A stretch of DNA of 64,000 nucleotides from Candidatus Gastranaerophilales bacterium (lineage in GTDB: Bacteria > Cyanobacteriota > Vampirovibrionia > Gastranaerophilales > Gastranaerophilaceae): contig CALVEB010000005.1 in assembly GCA_944326465.1 (NCBI GenBank), forward strand, positions 1-64,000. The letters run 5' to 3'. The notes beneath the pieces are model-generated. The model searched no databases and was not told where the DNA came from. It saw only the letters and a list, made by a program, of their open reading frames with translations. This document shows, in pieces, positions 7,787 through 17,766 of this stretch (the stretch's first letter is position 1; the number at the start of each line of letters is the position of its first letter). A program made the translations under genes and the position numbers.

Positions 7787-8743
7787 ATGGCAATATATTT
7801 TTTCTACGGTGAAGAAGAATTTAATATAACTAATGAAATTGAAAAACTCAAAAAAACACTTGATAAGAATTTTCTTGAAATGAGTTTTAAAACCTATGAT
7901 AACCCGAAATTTCCGGATTTAATCTCAATTCTGCGTACGCAGCCGATGATGTTCGGGAAAATGCTTATAATTATCAAATGCCTTGATTATTTTGCAAAAA
8001 CCTTTGAAGATAAGGAAATAAAGCAAATAACTGAAGCCTTAGAAGCTAATACGGATTCTGTGGATATTGTCTTTTTAGCAGAACTCCCGCGTGACGAGGG
8101 GAAAAAACTTGACAGCAGAAAAAAATTCTTTAAATTGTTGAAAAAATATAATGCATGTGAATTCGCAACAATTCCGACATACAAAACCGCGGAGTTGGAA
8201 GGCTGGATTCAGAAGCAGGCAAAATCAAAAAAAATCAAACTTGATAATCATGCACTGACAACTCTTATTGCTCAGGTCGGGAACAATCTGCGCCAGCTTG
8301 ATTGTGAACTGGATAAACTTGCGTTACTTGCTTATCCAAAAGACCTTGTAACAAAAGATATGGTCGAAGAAATATGTATTTCTAATGAAGATCTTTTTGC
8401 ATTTTCTGATTATCTTATGCAGAATGAAAAAGATAAGGCGCTTTTAGAATACAGAAAACTTCTGGATAAAAAACATCCGCTTGAAATACTTGCAACGCTG
8501 CAAACTATGCTCCGCCGCTGGATTGTTCTTAAAGCAAAATCATCTGAATGTTCAACAATGGAGCTTTCGCGTTTAACAGGACAGCATGAGTATGTCGTAA
8601 AATTAACGCTGCAAAAGTTAAAAAAGACGCCGCTTAAAGATCTGGTTTATTTAAAACAACGGCTTACTGATACTGAATACAAAATTAAATCAGGTCAGCT
8701 TTTGAACCCAGACGAGGAGGTTGAAAATGCTTTCATATACTAA
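7787..8743 (+). CDS. holA: DNA polymerase III subunit delta
   Basis: Clamp-loader subunit that opens the beta clamp. 318 residues. The N-terminal degenerate AAA+ domain starts IYFFYGEEEFNI with no intact P-loop, as usual for delta. The middle segment NLRQLDCELDKLALLA and the helical C-terminal collar (HPLEILATLQTMLRRW) match the HolA family. No Shine-Dalgarno precedes the ATG, and a TATAAT box ends two bases before it, so transcription start and the start codon must be very close. The 3' end overlaps holB by 17 bases. Confidence 0.93.
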   Translation: MAIYFFYGEEEFNITNEIEKLKKTLDKNFLEMSFKTYDNPKFPDLISILRTQPMMFGKMLIIIKCLDYFAKTFEDKEIKQITEALEANTDSVDIVFLAELPRDEGKKLDSRKKFFKLLKKYNACEFATIPTYKTAELEGWIQKQAKSKKIKLDNHALTTLIAQVGNNLRQLDCELDKLALLAYPKDLVTKDMVEEICISNEDLFAFSDYLMQNEKDKALLEYRKLLDKKHPLEILATLQTMLRRWIVLKAKSSECSTMELSRLTGQHEYVVKLTLQKLKKTPLKDLVYLKQRLTDTEYKIKSGQLLNPDEEVENAFIY

Positions 8744-9602
8744 CTATTTGTATGAAAACTATCCATTCCTGCTCCGATATTTTGAAAACGGTATTAATAA
8801 TCCCGATAAAAATATTGCGCACTGTATTTTATTTTATGGAAACGATATTCAGGCGCAATATGATTTAGCGTTGGAAATTGCCAGAATGTTGAACTGTACA
8901 GGTACTCACACACCCGACTGCTGCTGTCTTAACTGCAGCTGGATTAGAGAAAACAAGCATCCTGCTGTTTTAACTATATCTAAAATAGATAATAAACCCG
9001 CAAATGATGCTTCTAAAACAGTTATTTCTATTGATCAGGCTAGAATGATTAAAAACGATTTACTCATCACAAGTGAATACCACAGAGTCTTGATATTTTG
9101 TGATAAAGACAAAGATGGAAATGTGTGCGGTCTGAATGAAACAAATTTTCAAGAGCCGACAGCAAATGCACTTTTAAAAACCTTTGAAGAACCGCCGCAA
9201 AAAACTACATTTTTCTTCTTAACAAAAGATAAAACTGATATGTTATCAACAATAGTTTCGCGCGCACAATCATTTTTTGTCCCATCTAAGCAGCCCGAAT
9301 CAAAAGATTTCGGACTTGTAAGAGATGCGCTTGACGGGTATTTGGAACTTGAAAGAAATGAAGTATTAGATTTGAATGATAAATTACTTGAGCTTTGCAA
9401 AGACAATGAGCCGCTTGAAATTTTCACGCAGGCTCAAAATTACCTTGAAGCAATGCTGAAATCAAATATTTATAATATCCACTTAAAGATGAAATTAATA
9501 AGCGATCTGCAGGCATTTGAAACTGCCAAAAAGCAGTTGCAGCTGAACATGAATATTCAAACAATTATAGAAAATCTTGCGTTTGAACTTGTATTAAAAT
9601 AA
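8727..9602 (+). CDS. holB: DNA polymerase III subunit delta-prime
   Basis: Stator subunit of the clamp loader. 291 residues. The N-terminal AAA+ fold has FYGNDIQAQYDLALEIAR in place of a functional P-loop, so it probably does not hydrolyse ATP. A zinc-type cysteine cluster (TPDCCCLNC) and the sensor regions ANALLKTFEEPP and TIVSRAQSF follow; the usual SRC triplet reads SRA. TTG at 8721 directly abuts GAGGAGG, so the ATG at 8727 six bases on is preferred. Overlap with holA implies coupled translation. Confidence 0.9.
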   Translation: MLSYTNYLYENYPFLLRYFENGINNPDKNIAHCILFYGNDIQAQYDLALEIARMLNCTGTHTPDCCCLNCSWIRENKHPAVLTISKIDNKPANDASKTVISIDQARMIKNDLLITSEYHRVLIFCDKDKDGNVCGLNETNFQEPTANALLKTFEEPPQKTTFFFLTKDKTDMLSTIVSRAQSFFVPSKQPESKDFGLVRDALDGYLELERNEVLDLNDKLLELCKDNEPLEIFTQAQNYLEAMLKSNIYNIHLKMKLISDLQAFETAKKQLQLNMNIQTIIENLAFELVLK

Positions 9603-9615
9603 TTGTCCTACACTG

Positions 9616-10455
9616 TTATAAATTTTCTAATGCTGCAATTTTCATGGCATTGAAATCAGGTGTCTTATTAAGCCATATTTCCTGTGCGCTTACGGCCTGA
9701 TAAACCAGCATATCCAGCCCGTTTATAGTTTGAAGTCCGAGACTTTCCGCATCTTTCAACAGAATTGTTTTTTTAGGATTATAAATTACATCATAAACCA
9801 CTGCGTCTTGAGGCAGAGTTTTGAGCGCGGGAAGTTCTACAGGAGTCATATCGGCAGAGCGCCCGAGCATACCTATTGGTGTTGTGTTAACAAGCATTTT
9901 CAACTCAGATAAATCTCTTATTGCGTCAATCTGGTGGGTTGAAAATTCTACATTTACAAAAGTTTTACGAAAATAATTTAATACCTCAAGAGAGTTTGGA
10001 ATATTACGTGTATAAAGCGCAATATGTTTAACCCCGCATTCAACGAGCGCTACAACCGCTGCGCGGCAAGCGCCTCCGGTACCTAAAATCCCGACTTTTT
10101 TATCAGTAAGATCAATTCCGTAAGGTATTGCTTTTTTAAAGCCAAGTACATCGGTATTGTATCCCTTCATTGATTTATCAGGATTTATAACGACGGTATT
10201 TATAGCTGTTGCAATATCTGCTCTTCTGTCCACCTCGTCAACAAAAAGGGCAACCGGTAATTTTAAAGGAATTGTTACATTAAAACCGGCGAAACCTTCA
10301 CGTTTCAAAAATTTTATACGTGTTACCAGATCTTCAGGAGGTGTTTCAAGAATTTCGTAATCAGCCTGAACTCCTACACTGTTAAATCCTGCCTTATGAA
10401 TTACAGCAGAAAGAGAGTGTCCTAAAGGATAGCCAATCAAACCGAATTTATACAT
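9616..10455 (-). CDS. aroE: Shikimate dehydrogenase
   Basis: NADPH-dependent reduction of 3-dehydroshikimate to shikimate for aromatic amino acids and chorismate. 279 residues. GYPLGHSLS binds substrate near the N-terminus, NVTIPLK holds the catalytic lysine, then AINTVV, the nucleotide motif GILGTGGACRAAV and the C-terminal GLDMLVYQA. AGGAGG lies upstream. It is the last gene of a six-gene minus-strand operon, nine bases after topA, and is convergent with holB, with no visible terminator in the 13-base gap. Confidence 0.96.
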   Translation of the reverse strand: MYKFGLIGYPLGHSLSAVIHKAGFNSVGVQADYEILETPPEDLVTRIKFLKREGFAGFNVTIPLKLPVALFVDEVDRRADIATAINTVVINPDKSMKGYNTDVLGFKKAIPYGIDLTDKKVGILGTGGACRAAVVALVECGVKHIALYTRNIPNSLEVLNYFRKTFVNVEFSTHQIDAIRDLSELKMLVNTTPIGMLGRSADMTPVELPALKTLPQDAVVYDVIYNPKKTILLKDAESLGLQTINGLDMLVYQAVSAQEIWLNKTPDFNAMKIAALENL

Positions 10456-10464
10456 AACAACCTC

Positions 10465-12786
10465 CTATTCTTCTGTTGTTTCAGGTGCTGCTTCTGTTCG
10501 CTTGTAACCGCAGTTTCTATTTGAACATTCAATAACATTTCCTTTTTTAAGCTGTTTTTTAACCAGAAGTGCGCCGCAATCCGGACATTCTTCACCTGTC
10601 GGCTCATTCCAGAGTGTAAAATCACAATCCGGATACCTGTCACAGCCATAAAATATTGTACCGCGTTTAGATTTACGTTCAACAATTACGCCTTTACCGC
10701 ACTTTGGACATTTTACACCGGTTGATTTGCGGTAAGGTTTGCGGTGCTTGCAATTCCCGTTTGTACATTCCATGTATTTGCCGTATGGCCCTGTTTTAAA
10801 GACCATATCAGAACCGCATTTTTCACATTTTTCTTCACAAATCTCTTGTGGTTTTTGTTCCTGTGTAGCGGCTTCACTTTCCTGCTGCTCGGATAAGACA
10901 TTCATTGACATAACTGTTTTACAATCAGGATAGCCGGAGCAGCCAAGGAATTGCGTTCCGAATTTGCTTGTTCTGACAAGCATTGTACGACCGCAATTAG
11001 GGCACTTAATGTTTGTTTCTATATTAATTTTGTGCGCGGTTTTCATAACCGAATTTACTTCTTCAATAAACGGGTCATAAAAATCTTTCAGAACTTTATT
11101 CCAGACAGCTTTTTTATCCGCTATTTTATCGAGTTTTTCTTCCATGCCTGCCGTGAATTTGTAATCCATAATGTCAGAGAATTGAGAAACAAGCTGTTTT
11201 GATACGGTACGGCCAAGTATTGTCGGATGAAGCGCCTTGTCGCGTTTTTCAACATATTTACGGGTTTGAATTACTGTAATAATTGTTGCGTAAGTAGACG
11301 GACGCCCTATACCGTATTCTTCCAGCGCCTTGACAAGTGAAGCTTCGTTGTATCTCGGCGGCGGCTGGGTAAAGTGCTGTTTCGGAGTAATCTTTTTGCA
11401 TTCAACTCTGTCGCCTTTTTCAAGATTCGGAATTTTAGAATCCTCAACTTTTTCCTTCTCTTCTTCACTATCGTTGTATAATTTTAAGAATCCGTCAAAT
11501 GTAACTTTGCTGGTTCCTGCCTTCAATGTATAGTCGCCAGCCTGAATTTCTATTGACTTGTTTGCAAATTCAGCGTTTGACATCTGGGAAGACATGAATT
11601 TTTCCCAGATAAGTTTGTATAACTTATACTGGTCATTATCAAGATATTTTTTAATACTTTCCGGTGTTCTTTCAGGATAAGAAGGACGTATAGCTTCGTG
11701 CGCATCCTGAACATTCTGTTTGCCTTTTGCGTAAATATTCGGGGTTTCCGGATAATATTTTTCTCCGTAATTATTAAGGATAAAATCTTTTGCCATTGCC
11801 ATGGCATCATCTGATACCCTTACACTATCTGTTCTCATGTAGGTAATCAAACCCACAGCGCCGCTTTCAAGTTCAATACCTTCATAAAGTTTTTGCGCAA
11901 CCTGCATTGTTTTTTGGACTCCAAAACCGAGTTTTGAACTTGCCGCACGCTGCAGGGTTGATGTTATAAAAGGCGCGGTTGGTTTGCGTTTTGTGGTTTT
12001 ATTGGTTACTTTTGAAACCGTAAAATCAGCACCGGTTAAATAATCTACAATTCTTTGCGCTTCTTCCTGATTTTTAATATTTTTTTCAATGGGCTCATTT
12101 TTGTATTTAGCAAGTTCAGCCTCAAACACCTTGCCTTCTTTTGCAAGATCAGCGTGGATAGACCAGTATTCCTGTGGTACAAATGCTTCTATCTCGTCTT
12201 CTCTTTCACAAATCATACGGAGCGCAACTGATTGAACGCGTCCGGCGGAAAGGTTATAATTTCCCATTTGCTTCCACAATACAGGCGAAAGTTTATACCC
12301 CACGAGTTTATCCAGAATTTGTCTTGTCTGCTGCGCCTGTACCATATCCATATTAATTGTACGGGGATGCTCAACAGAATATTTTACAGCCTTTGGCGTA
12401 ATTTCGTTAAATTCAATACGCTTAATTTTTTCATCAGGCACATCAAGAATCTGGCGAACATGCCAGGCAATAGCTTCCCCTTCGCGGTCAGGGTCGGATG
12501 CCAGATATATATGATCAAACTTTTTTGCAAGTGTATTCAACTTTTTGACGACATCCTTTTTGCCCGGTATAATTTCAAATTTAGGTTCAAAATTCTTGTC
12601 AACATCAAATCCCAGATTATCGGTTTTAGGGTCTTTAGTCGGCAAATTCCTTATATGACCGAAACTCGCTTCTATCTGGTAGCTGTCACCTAAAATCTTC
12701 TTAATGGTTTTTGATTTAGCAGGAGACTCTACTATAACAAGCGATTTTTCACTTTTTTTTGATTTTGTTTCTTTTGCTGCTGTCAT
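10465..12786 (-). CDS. topA: DNA topoisomerase I
   Basis: Type IA topoisomerase relaxing negative supercoils. 773 residues. The Toprim domain starts LVIVESPAKSKTIKKIL and contains SDPDREGEAIAWH. The active-site tyrosine is in GLITYMRTDS, and GIGRPSTYATII follows. The C-terminus has four four-cysteine zinc motifs (CPNCGRTM, CEKCGSDM, CPKCGKGV and CPDCGALL, each with a second Cys pair). Length and architecture are standard. It lies 12 bases after dprA. Confidence 0.97.
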   Translation of the reverse strand: MTAAKETKSKKSEKSLVIVESPAKSKTIKKILGDSYQIEASFGHIRNLPTKDPKTDNLGFDVDKNFEPKFEIIPGKKDVVKKLNTLAKKFDHIYLASDPDREGEAIAWHVRQILDVPDEKIKRIEFNEITPKAVKYSVEHPRTINMDMVQAQQTRQILDKLVGYKLSPVLWKQMGNYNLSAGRVQSVALRMICEREDEIEAFVPQEYWSIHADLAKEGKVFEAELAKYKNEPIEKNIKNQEEAQRIVDYLTGADFTVSKVTNKTTKRKPTAPFITSTLQRAASSKLGFGVQKTMQVAQKLYEGIELESGAVGLITYMRTDSVRVSDDAMAMAKDFILNNYGEKYYPETPNIYAKGKQNVQDAHEAIRPSYPERTPESIKKYLDNDQYKLYKLIWEKFMSSQMSNAEFANKSIEIQAGDYTLKAGTSKVTFDGFLKLYNDSEEEKEKVEDSKIPNLEKGDRVECKKITPKQHFTQPPPRYNEASLVKALEEYGIGRPSTYATIITVIQTRKYVEKRDKALHPTILGRTVSKQLVSQFSDIMDYKFTAGMEEKLDKIADKKAVWNKVLKDFYDPFIEEVNSVMKTAHKINIETNIKCPNCGRTMLVRTSKFGTQFLGCSGYPDCKTVMSMNVLSEQQESEAATQEQKPQEICEEKCEKCGSDMVFKTGPYGKYMECTNGNCKHRKPYRKSTGVKCPKCGKGVIVERKSKRGTIFYGCDRYPDCDFTLWNEPTGEECPDCGALLVKKQLKKGNVIECSNRNCGYKRTEAAPETTEE

Positions 12787-12798
12787 ATAATTTACCTT

Positions 12799-13890
12799 CT
12801 AATCTGCTTTTCTGTAGCGGTCACCGTCAACCTGTTTTATTATGCCTTTAAGCTCCATCATTGTCAAGTTCGTTAAAAGAGTGTCAATATCCAGTCCGGT
12901 CAATGCAAGTAGTTCATCAAATCCCTTTTCTTCTATTTCAACCGCTTTATAAATCTTTTCTTCATCAGGCTCCAGCGCCTCTTTACGTATTAGAGGAAGC
13001 TGCTCAGTCTTTACTTCCCAGTTCAGGGCATTAAGAATATCTTCCGTACAGGTTACAAGTGTTGCTCCGTTTTTTAATAACTTATAAATACCTTCGGTAT
13101 TCGGATTTGTTATAAGCCCCGGAATACACATTAATTCACGCCCCTGCTCAAGCGTTAAATTTGCGGTAATCAAAGCACCGCTTCTAAGTGATGCTTCAGC
13201 GACAAGTGTTCCGTAACTGAGACCTGAAACAATTCTGTTCCGCTGCGGAAATCTGAATTTTATAGGTTCAAATGTCGGATAGTATTCTGTAACAACAGCC
13301 CCGTTTCCGTTTTCAATTTTTTCATAAAGATGCTTGTTTGCTGCAGGATATGTAAAATCAAAACCGCTTGCAATAACACCTATTGTTTTAAGATTACAGT
13401 TAAGCGCTGCTGTGTGTGCTGTTGTATCTATACCAGAGGCAAGCCCTGAAACAATACAGATGTCAGTATTCATAAATCCTGATAAAATTTTATTCAATGC
13501 GTCTTTTGCATAACTTGAGGCACGTCGTGACCCAACAACCGCAAGCGTCTTTTTTAAATTACAATCCTCAATATTGCCCTTGTAATAAAGCACTGCCGGA
13601 GGATTATCAATATTATGAAGCATTTGCGGATATTTTTCGTCTTCAAAAGTATAAAATTTTATTCCGCGTTCTGCAACAAGATTCACAGCCTTGTCAGGAT
13701 CAACTTTATCTCTGTATTTGACAAAATTTTCGGCCTTTTTAACACTCAAGCCTTCTATTTGCGACAACTCTTTTGTGCTTGCTTCATAGGCTGTTTTTAT
13801 ATCTCCAAAGTAATTATACAATCTCTGTATAAAATTGCTGTCTACCTGTTCTATTGATGAAAATGCTACCCAGTACTTACTGTTGTTCAT
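12799..13890 (-). CDS. dprA: DNA-processing protein DprA
   Basis: Loads RecA on incoming single-stranded DNA in transformation. 363 residues. A short N-terminal helix-hairpin region (IEGLSVKKAENFVKY), the Rossmann-like core with VVGSRRASSYAKDAL, IVSGLASGIDTTAH, FPQRNRIVSGLS and SGALITANLTLEQGREL, and a C-terminal winged-helix-like DML1 region. All core motifs are present, so natural competence is plausible, though no com genes are in the window. Its start overlaps the TPR gene by 14 bases. Confidence 0.95.
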   Translation of the reverse strand: MNNSKYWVAFSSIEQVDSNFIQRLYNYFGDIKTAYEASTKELSQIEGLSVKKAENFVKYRDKVDPDKAVNLVAERGIKFYTFEDEKYPQMLHNIDNPPAVLYYKGNIEDCNLKKTLAVVGSRRASSYAKDALNKILSGFMNTDICIVSGLASGIDTTAHTAALNCNLKTIGVIASGFDFTYPAANKHLYEKIENGNGAVVTEYYPTFEPIKFRFPQRNRIVSGLSYGTLVAEASLRSGALITANLTLEQGRELMCIPGLITNPNTEGIYKLLKNGATLVTCTEDILNALNWEVKTEQLPLIRKEALEPDEEKIYKAVEIEEKGFDELLALTGLDIDTLLTNLTMMELKGIIKQVDGDRYRKAD

Positions 13891-14662
13891 GTTCCTGCTT
13901 TTTCTTAATTCTGGCTACCAACTCTTTTACCTGCTTAACTTCTTCTTCCGGAATATCTTTTTCCAGATAGTCCTCAAAATATTCTATTGCATCCTCGTAA
14001 TCCCCGCGCGCTAAAAACAATATTCCGACTTTTTTGTATGCAGGTATAAAATTATAATTTACTGCAATTGCTTTGAGATAATTTGAAATAGCCTTATCGA
14101 CTTCGTTATTAGCCTCATAAGCCTGTGCCAGATAGTAATAAAGCCATTCATTATTGTCTTTGTATTCAAGCACATTCTCGAAATTTTCTATTGCCACATC
14201 ATAATTTCCAAGTTCAAAATTTACCCTTGCCAGATCGTAATACGCATCATAATTATCAGGCTGTTCATCAAGAATTTTATAAAGCTCATCTATTGCAAGA
14301 TCCAGTCTTGCATCTTCCATATAAAATCTTGCAAGATAATGGCGCAAAACAAGATTATCAGGTATTTCGTAAATTCCCTGACTCAAAAGCTGAATACCAT
14401 TCATATATTCTTTTCTTTTGTAATATATATCAGAAAGATTGATATAAACCTGTGCCAATTTCGGATTTAAATTCTGGGCTTTTAAAAAATTCTTTTCTGC
14501 CTTGTCATAATCACCGAGGTTGTAATAACACAAGGCAATGTTATTATAAAGTTCGGCACTTGATTGTTCGGTCTCTAAGACAGAACTGAATAAATCTATT
14601 GCCTTCTTGTAATCTTTTTTATTATATGCCTCAATGGCTTTATCTGCTTTTGTATTACTCAT
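13877..14662 (-). CDS. TPR-repeat protein
   Basis: 261 residues made almost wholly of tetratricopeptide repeats of about 34 residues (for example AIDLFSSVLETEQSSAELYNN, then LGDYDKAEKNFLKAQNLNP, then FELGNYDVAIENFENVLEYK), roughly six to seven units, with a Lys/Glu-rich tail. No signal peptide, so probably cytoplasmic scaffolding. It sits 13 bases after the lptA-like gene and overlaps dprA. The exact partner cannot be told from the sequence. Confidence 0.9.
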   Translation of the reverse strand: MSNTKADKAIEAYNKKDYKKAIDLFSSVLETEQSSAELYNNIALCYYNLGDYDKAEKNFLKAQNLNPKLAQVYINLSDIYYKRKEYMNGIQLLSQGIYEIPDNLVLRHYLARFYMEDARLDLAIDELYKILDEQPDNYDAYYDLARVNFELGNYDVAIENFENVLEYKDNNEWLYYYLAQAYEANNEVDKAISNYLKAIAVNYNFIPAYKKVGILFLARGDYEDAIEYFEDYLEKDIPEEEVKQVKELVARIKKKQEHEQQ

Positions 14663-14675
14663 TTTTTCTACACCT

Positions 14676-15662
14676 TTACAGCCCTAAACCCATATCATTG
14701 TCATCATCAGGGGTGCTGCCTGAACCTATATTCTTAATCACAGTTCTTGTATTGCCCTCAGCTTTAAAGTCTTTAGGCTCAACAGTCATCCTGATTCTGT
14801 CAGCATAAATAGTTCTGACGCCCTGTGTGATACTTGAACGGCCGTTCATATAAATATCATTCGGTTTACCGGTTTGTGCAGACGGATAAACAGTAACTTT
14901 AGGCCCTACTGCATAATAGTCCTGATACCATACACGAACATTTCCGCTTGCATTAAAGATATTTTTAGCTTTTGTATACTCTTGATAATTTGCTTTCAAT
15001 ACAAATGTACTGCCGTCCTCATTTATAGATTTTGATGTTGTATTGCCGTGTGCTGTCAAAACATCTGTTGAAGAATCATACACAAATCTGTCTGCAAACG
15101 ATTCATTACTTTTTTCTTTTATGCGGGCAGAGCCTATAAGTTCTATGTTTTTAAGATCCCCGTTTTTATCAGTTTTAACTTTGGCTTTATTTGAAAAAGT
15201 TTCTAATTCTTTGTAGTGAATTGTAACAGCGCCGGTTGCCGTCATAATTCCTGTTTGAGTATCATACTCCTGAACATCTGCATTTATAACTGCAATAGGT
15301 GTTTTTCCGTCAAAGATAATTGATTGAGTATCACCTTCTGCCCTTACTACTTTATTAATGAGAGAAACTTTTAAAATATTAGCTTTTACTTCGCGTTTTT
15401 TATTCTTTTTAACCTCATAGGCATAAGGTTTGTCATAAAAAGTTGCTGTATCTAACTGCTGCTTGTCTGTTATGTTAACGTCAGCCGAATCACCGACGAC
15501 TTTCATATCATCAATTGTAACTTTGACATCACCGTCAAATTTTATTTTATTTTCGTTTTCATTAAAAGATTGGGTCTTTGATTCAATAACCAGATCTGAG
15601 GCAAAAACCCCTATTCCGAATGTAAATGCAGCGATTAAAAAAGCTGTGACTATTTTTTTCAT
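14676..15662 (-). CDS. lptA: LptA/OstA-like periplasmic LPS transport protein
   Basis: Periplasmic bridge carrying LPS from the inner-membrane Lpt complex to the outer membrane. 328 residues. The signal peptide MKKIVTAFLIAAFTFGIGVFA is followed by repeated OstA-type beta-jellyroll strands (DLVIESKTQSFNENENKIKF, FDGDVKVTIDDMKVVGDSADV, and a second block around MTATGAVTIHYKELETFSNK). It is about twice the length of E. coli LptA and appears to hold two OstA units. The start codon shares one base with the stop of the upstream lptC gene (TAATG). Confidence 0.85.
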   Translation of the reverse strand: MKKIVTAFLIAAFTFGIGVFASDLVIESKTQSFNENENKIKFDGDVKVTIDDMKVVGDSADVNITDKQQLDTATFYDKPYAYEVKKNKKREVKANILKVSLINKVVRAEGDTQSIIFDGKTPIAVINADVQEYDTQTGIMTATGAVTIHYKELETFSNKAKVKTDKNGDLKNIELIGSARIKEKSNESFADRFVYDSSTDVLTAHGNTTSKSINEDGSTFVLKANYQEYTKAKNIFNASGNVRVWYQDYYAVGPKVTVYPSAQTGKPNDIYMNGRSSITQGVRTIYADRIRMTVEPKDFKAEGNTRTVIKNIGSGSTPDDDNDMGLGL

Positions 15663-16255
15663 TATTTCTCCTTAACGTCGTAGATTTTAGAAACAGTATT
15701 ACCGGTGACAGTAAAATGCGTATAATCAGGGCTTATCTCAACTTTATCAGCCAGTGTCAAGAGTCTGTTGTCCCGTGTAATTCTAACCTTGCCTGTTGCA
15801 ACAACAGGCTCATCGCTTCCTGACCACACAAGCCTGTCAGCTTCCAGCGTTGTACCGTCTTTTATTACAATAAAAGTATCATCATACAAAGTTATTTGTT
15901 TTTTGACAGAATTATAAGTTCCGTTGGTTGATTGAAAACTCATAGAAACTTCGTTATCCTGATAAATATTGCCTAATACATTTGTCAGCATCGCAACTTC
16001 ATTGTTGCTGTCATAAGTTCCTGTTTCACCGTAAATTTCCCAGTATTTCATCTCATCTTTTGTTTCGGTCAGAATGATATCTTTGATAACAGCTTCTTTA
16101 CGGTCTTTTTCGCCGGCAACCTGACTGCGGTTAAAGTTATGCGTAATAATTCCGGCAGACACAAATGCCCACATCAGAATACCGACAATAGTAACTGCTG
16201 CGGCTATATAAGCTCTGTTTTTCCTGCTCAAATTTTTCCATTTCATAGTAAACAT
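15662..16255 (-). CDS. lptC: LPS export protein LptC
   Basis: Inner-membrane anchored periplasmic protein passing LPS from LptBFG to LptA. The 197-residue product has one N-terminal membrane helix (YIAAAVTIVGILMWAFVSAG) and a periplasmic beta-rich domain ending in KVEISPDYTHFTVTG. The frame stays open to 16462, but that would overlap the divergent transporter gene. The ATG at 16255 (or 16246) fits the family; neither has a clear Shine-Dalgarno. First gene of lptC-lptA-TPR-dprA-topA-aroE. Confidence 0.85.
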   Translation of the reverse strand: MFTMKWKNLSRKNRAYIAAAVTIVGILMWAFVSAGIITHNFNRSQVAGEKDRKEAVIKDIILTETKDEMKYWEIYGETGTYDSNNEVAMLTNVLGNIYQDNEVSMSFQSTNGTYNSVKKQITLYDDTFIVIKDGTTLEADRLVWSGSDEPVVATGKVRITRDNRLLTLADKVEISPDYTHFTVTGNTVSKIYDVKEK

Positions 16256-16342
16256 GTTAACACGAAAAATTCTTTGTACACAAATATTAAAGAAATATAA
16301 CAATAATATAAAATTTTTAAGTGTGTATGATACAATTAATAT

Positions 16343-17746
16343 ATGAGCACTAAGGAAATCAAATGGACAATATTTGTAATCACAGTCATTGGTAATTTTA
16401 TAGCCATGCTTGACAGTACAACCGTCAATCTCGGGTTGTACCCGATGTCGCAGGATTTGCATGTCAGTATGTCTATGATCCAGTGGGTAGTAATTGCGTA
16501 TATGCTGGTTTTGACGGTATTTTTGCCGTTTTTTGGAAAACTCGGTGATATTTTGCCTAAGAATAAATTATATGCTGCCGGTTTTTTAATTTTTGCTCTC
16601 GGGTCATTTTTAAATACTACAGCCGGAAGTTTCGGGTTATTAATCACATACCGGTGTATAGAGGCGCTTGGCGCGTCAATAATGCTTTCCAACGCTCAGG
16701 CAATTATAGCAACAATATTCAAAAACGAGCGCCGCGGTAAGGCTCTCGGAATAAACGGCGGTATTATTGCTATAGGCGGAATGAGCGGGCCTGCTCTCGG
16801 CGGAATTTTAATCAATTCATTTAACTGGCATGCAATATTTATACCTTGTATACCTGTTGCATTAGCGGGGGCCTATTACTCGTGGAAAATGCTGCCGTCA
16901 CATGTAACTCACGAAAGAACATTCAAATTCGATTATATGGGCTTTATTTATTTTAGTGTTGCGCTATTTGCACTGCTGCTTGCCATATCAGAAGGGCACA
17001 GCTGGGGCTGGACATCTTTGAAAATAATTATTTTAGGACTTATAACATTAATTTTCGGTGCACTTTTCTATATAAGAGATCACAGAATAAATTATCCGTT
17101 GATAAATTTCAAAATTTTCAAGATAAAGACATTTACATTTGGAAGTCTGGCGGTAATGACTTCATATATGGCTATGTTCACAAACAGTATACTTTTACCT
17201 TTTTTCTTGCAGGAGATTATGATGTATAATCCGTTTGTGACAGGGCTTTTGATATTGCCGTATTCTGTCACATTATCTGTTACAGCGCCTATTTGCGGAA
17301 ACCTTGCCGGAAAATACGGAAGCAGATATTTAACTCTGGCCGGCCCTATAGTTTTTTGCACAGCACTTTTGATGTTTACACTTTACGGAAAAAATGCTGC
17401 AATGTGGCAAATTATACTTGCGTCAGGAATTATGGGGATAGGGAACGGATTATTTCAGTCGCCTTCTAATACTGCTATTATGACAAGTGTTGATAAATCA
17501 GAACTCGGAATTGCAAGCGGAATTCTGGCGCTTTCTCGCAATATGGGAAATATTCTAGGAGTTGCCGTTACGATTACTCTGTTTGAAAGCTTTAAAAATA
17601 TATTTTTAAACTCCGGACAAATTTATGAAAAAGCATTTTTAAATGCTTATCACCTGACAATGACTTTTGGGATTCTGTTTGGACTTGTGTGTCTGATATT
17701 TGCTTTTGTCGCGCATAAACCCGCTAAACAAAAATATGATGCATGA
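16343..17746 (+). CDS. MFS drug/proton antiporter, DHA2 (14-TM) family
   Basis: Probable multidrug efflux pump driven by protons. 467 residues with about 14 hydrophobic segments. Signature features: the N-terminal helix with AMLDSTTVNLGLYPM, motif A GKLGDILPKNK, and motif C GGMSGPALGGILIN, typical of the EmrB/QacA group. No periplasmic adaptor or outer-membrane channel gene adjoins it. A TATGAT box ends 12 bases before the ATG and no Shine-Dalgarno is seen, so the 5' leader may be only a few bases. Substrate cannot be predicted. Confidence 0.92.
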   Translation: MSTKEIKWTIFVITVIGNFIAMLDSTTVNLGLYPMSQDLHVSMSMIQWVVIAYMLVLTVFLPFFGKLGDILPKNKLYAAGFLIFALGSFLNTTAGSFGLLITYRCIEALGASIMLSNAQAIIATIFKNERRGKALGINGGIIAIGGMSGPALGGILINSFNWHAIFIPCIPVALAGAYYSWKMLPSHVTHERTFKFDYMGFIYFSVALFALLLAISEGHSWGWTSLKIIILGLITLIFGALFYIRDHRINYPLINFKIFKIKTFTFGSLAVMTSYMAMFTNSILLPFFLQEIMMYNPFVTGLLILPYSVTLSVTAPICGNLAGKYGSRYLTLAGPIVFCTALLMFTLYGKNAAMWQIILASGIMGIGNGLFQSPSNTAIMTSVDKSELGIASGILALSRNMGNILGVAVTITLFESFKNIFLNSGQIYEKAFLNAYHLTMTFGILFGLVCLIFAFVAHKPAKQKYDA

Positions 17747-17766
17747 TAGAAAGAAAATGCTTGTAT

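Noticed and set aside
16256-16462. N-terminal extension of LptC
   Set aside because: It overlaps the divergent MFS gene start and encodes Cys/Phe-rich sequence not seen in LptC.
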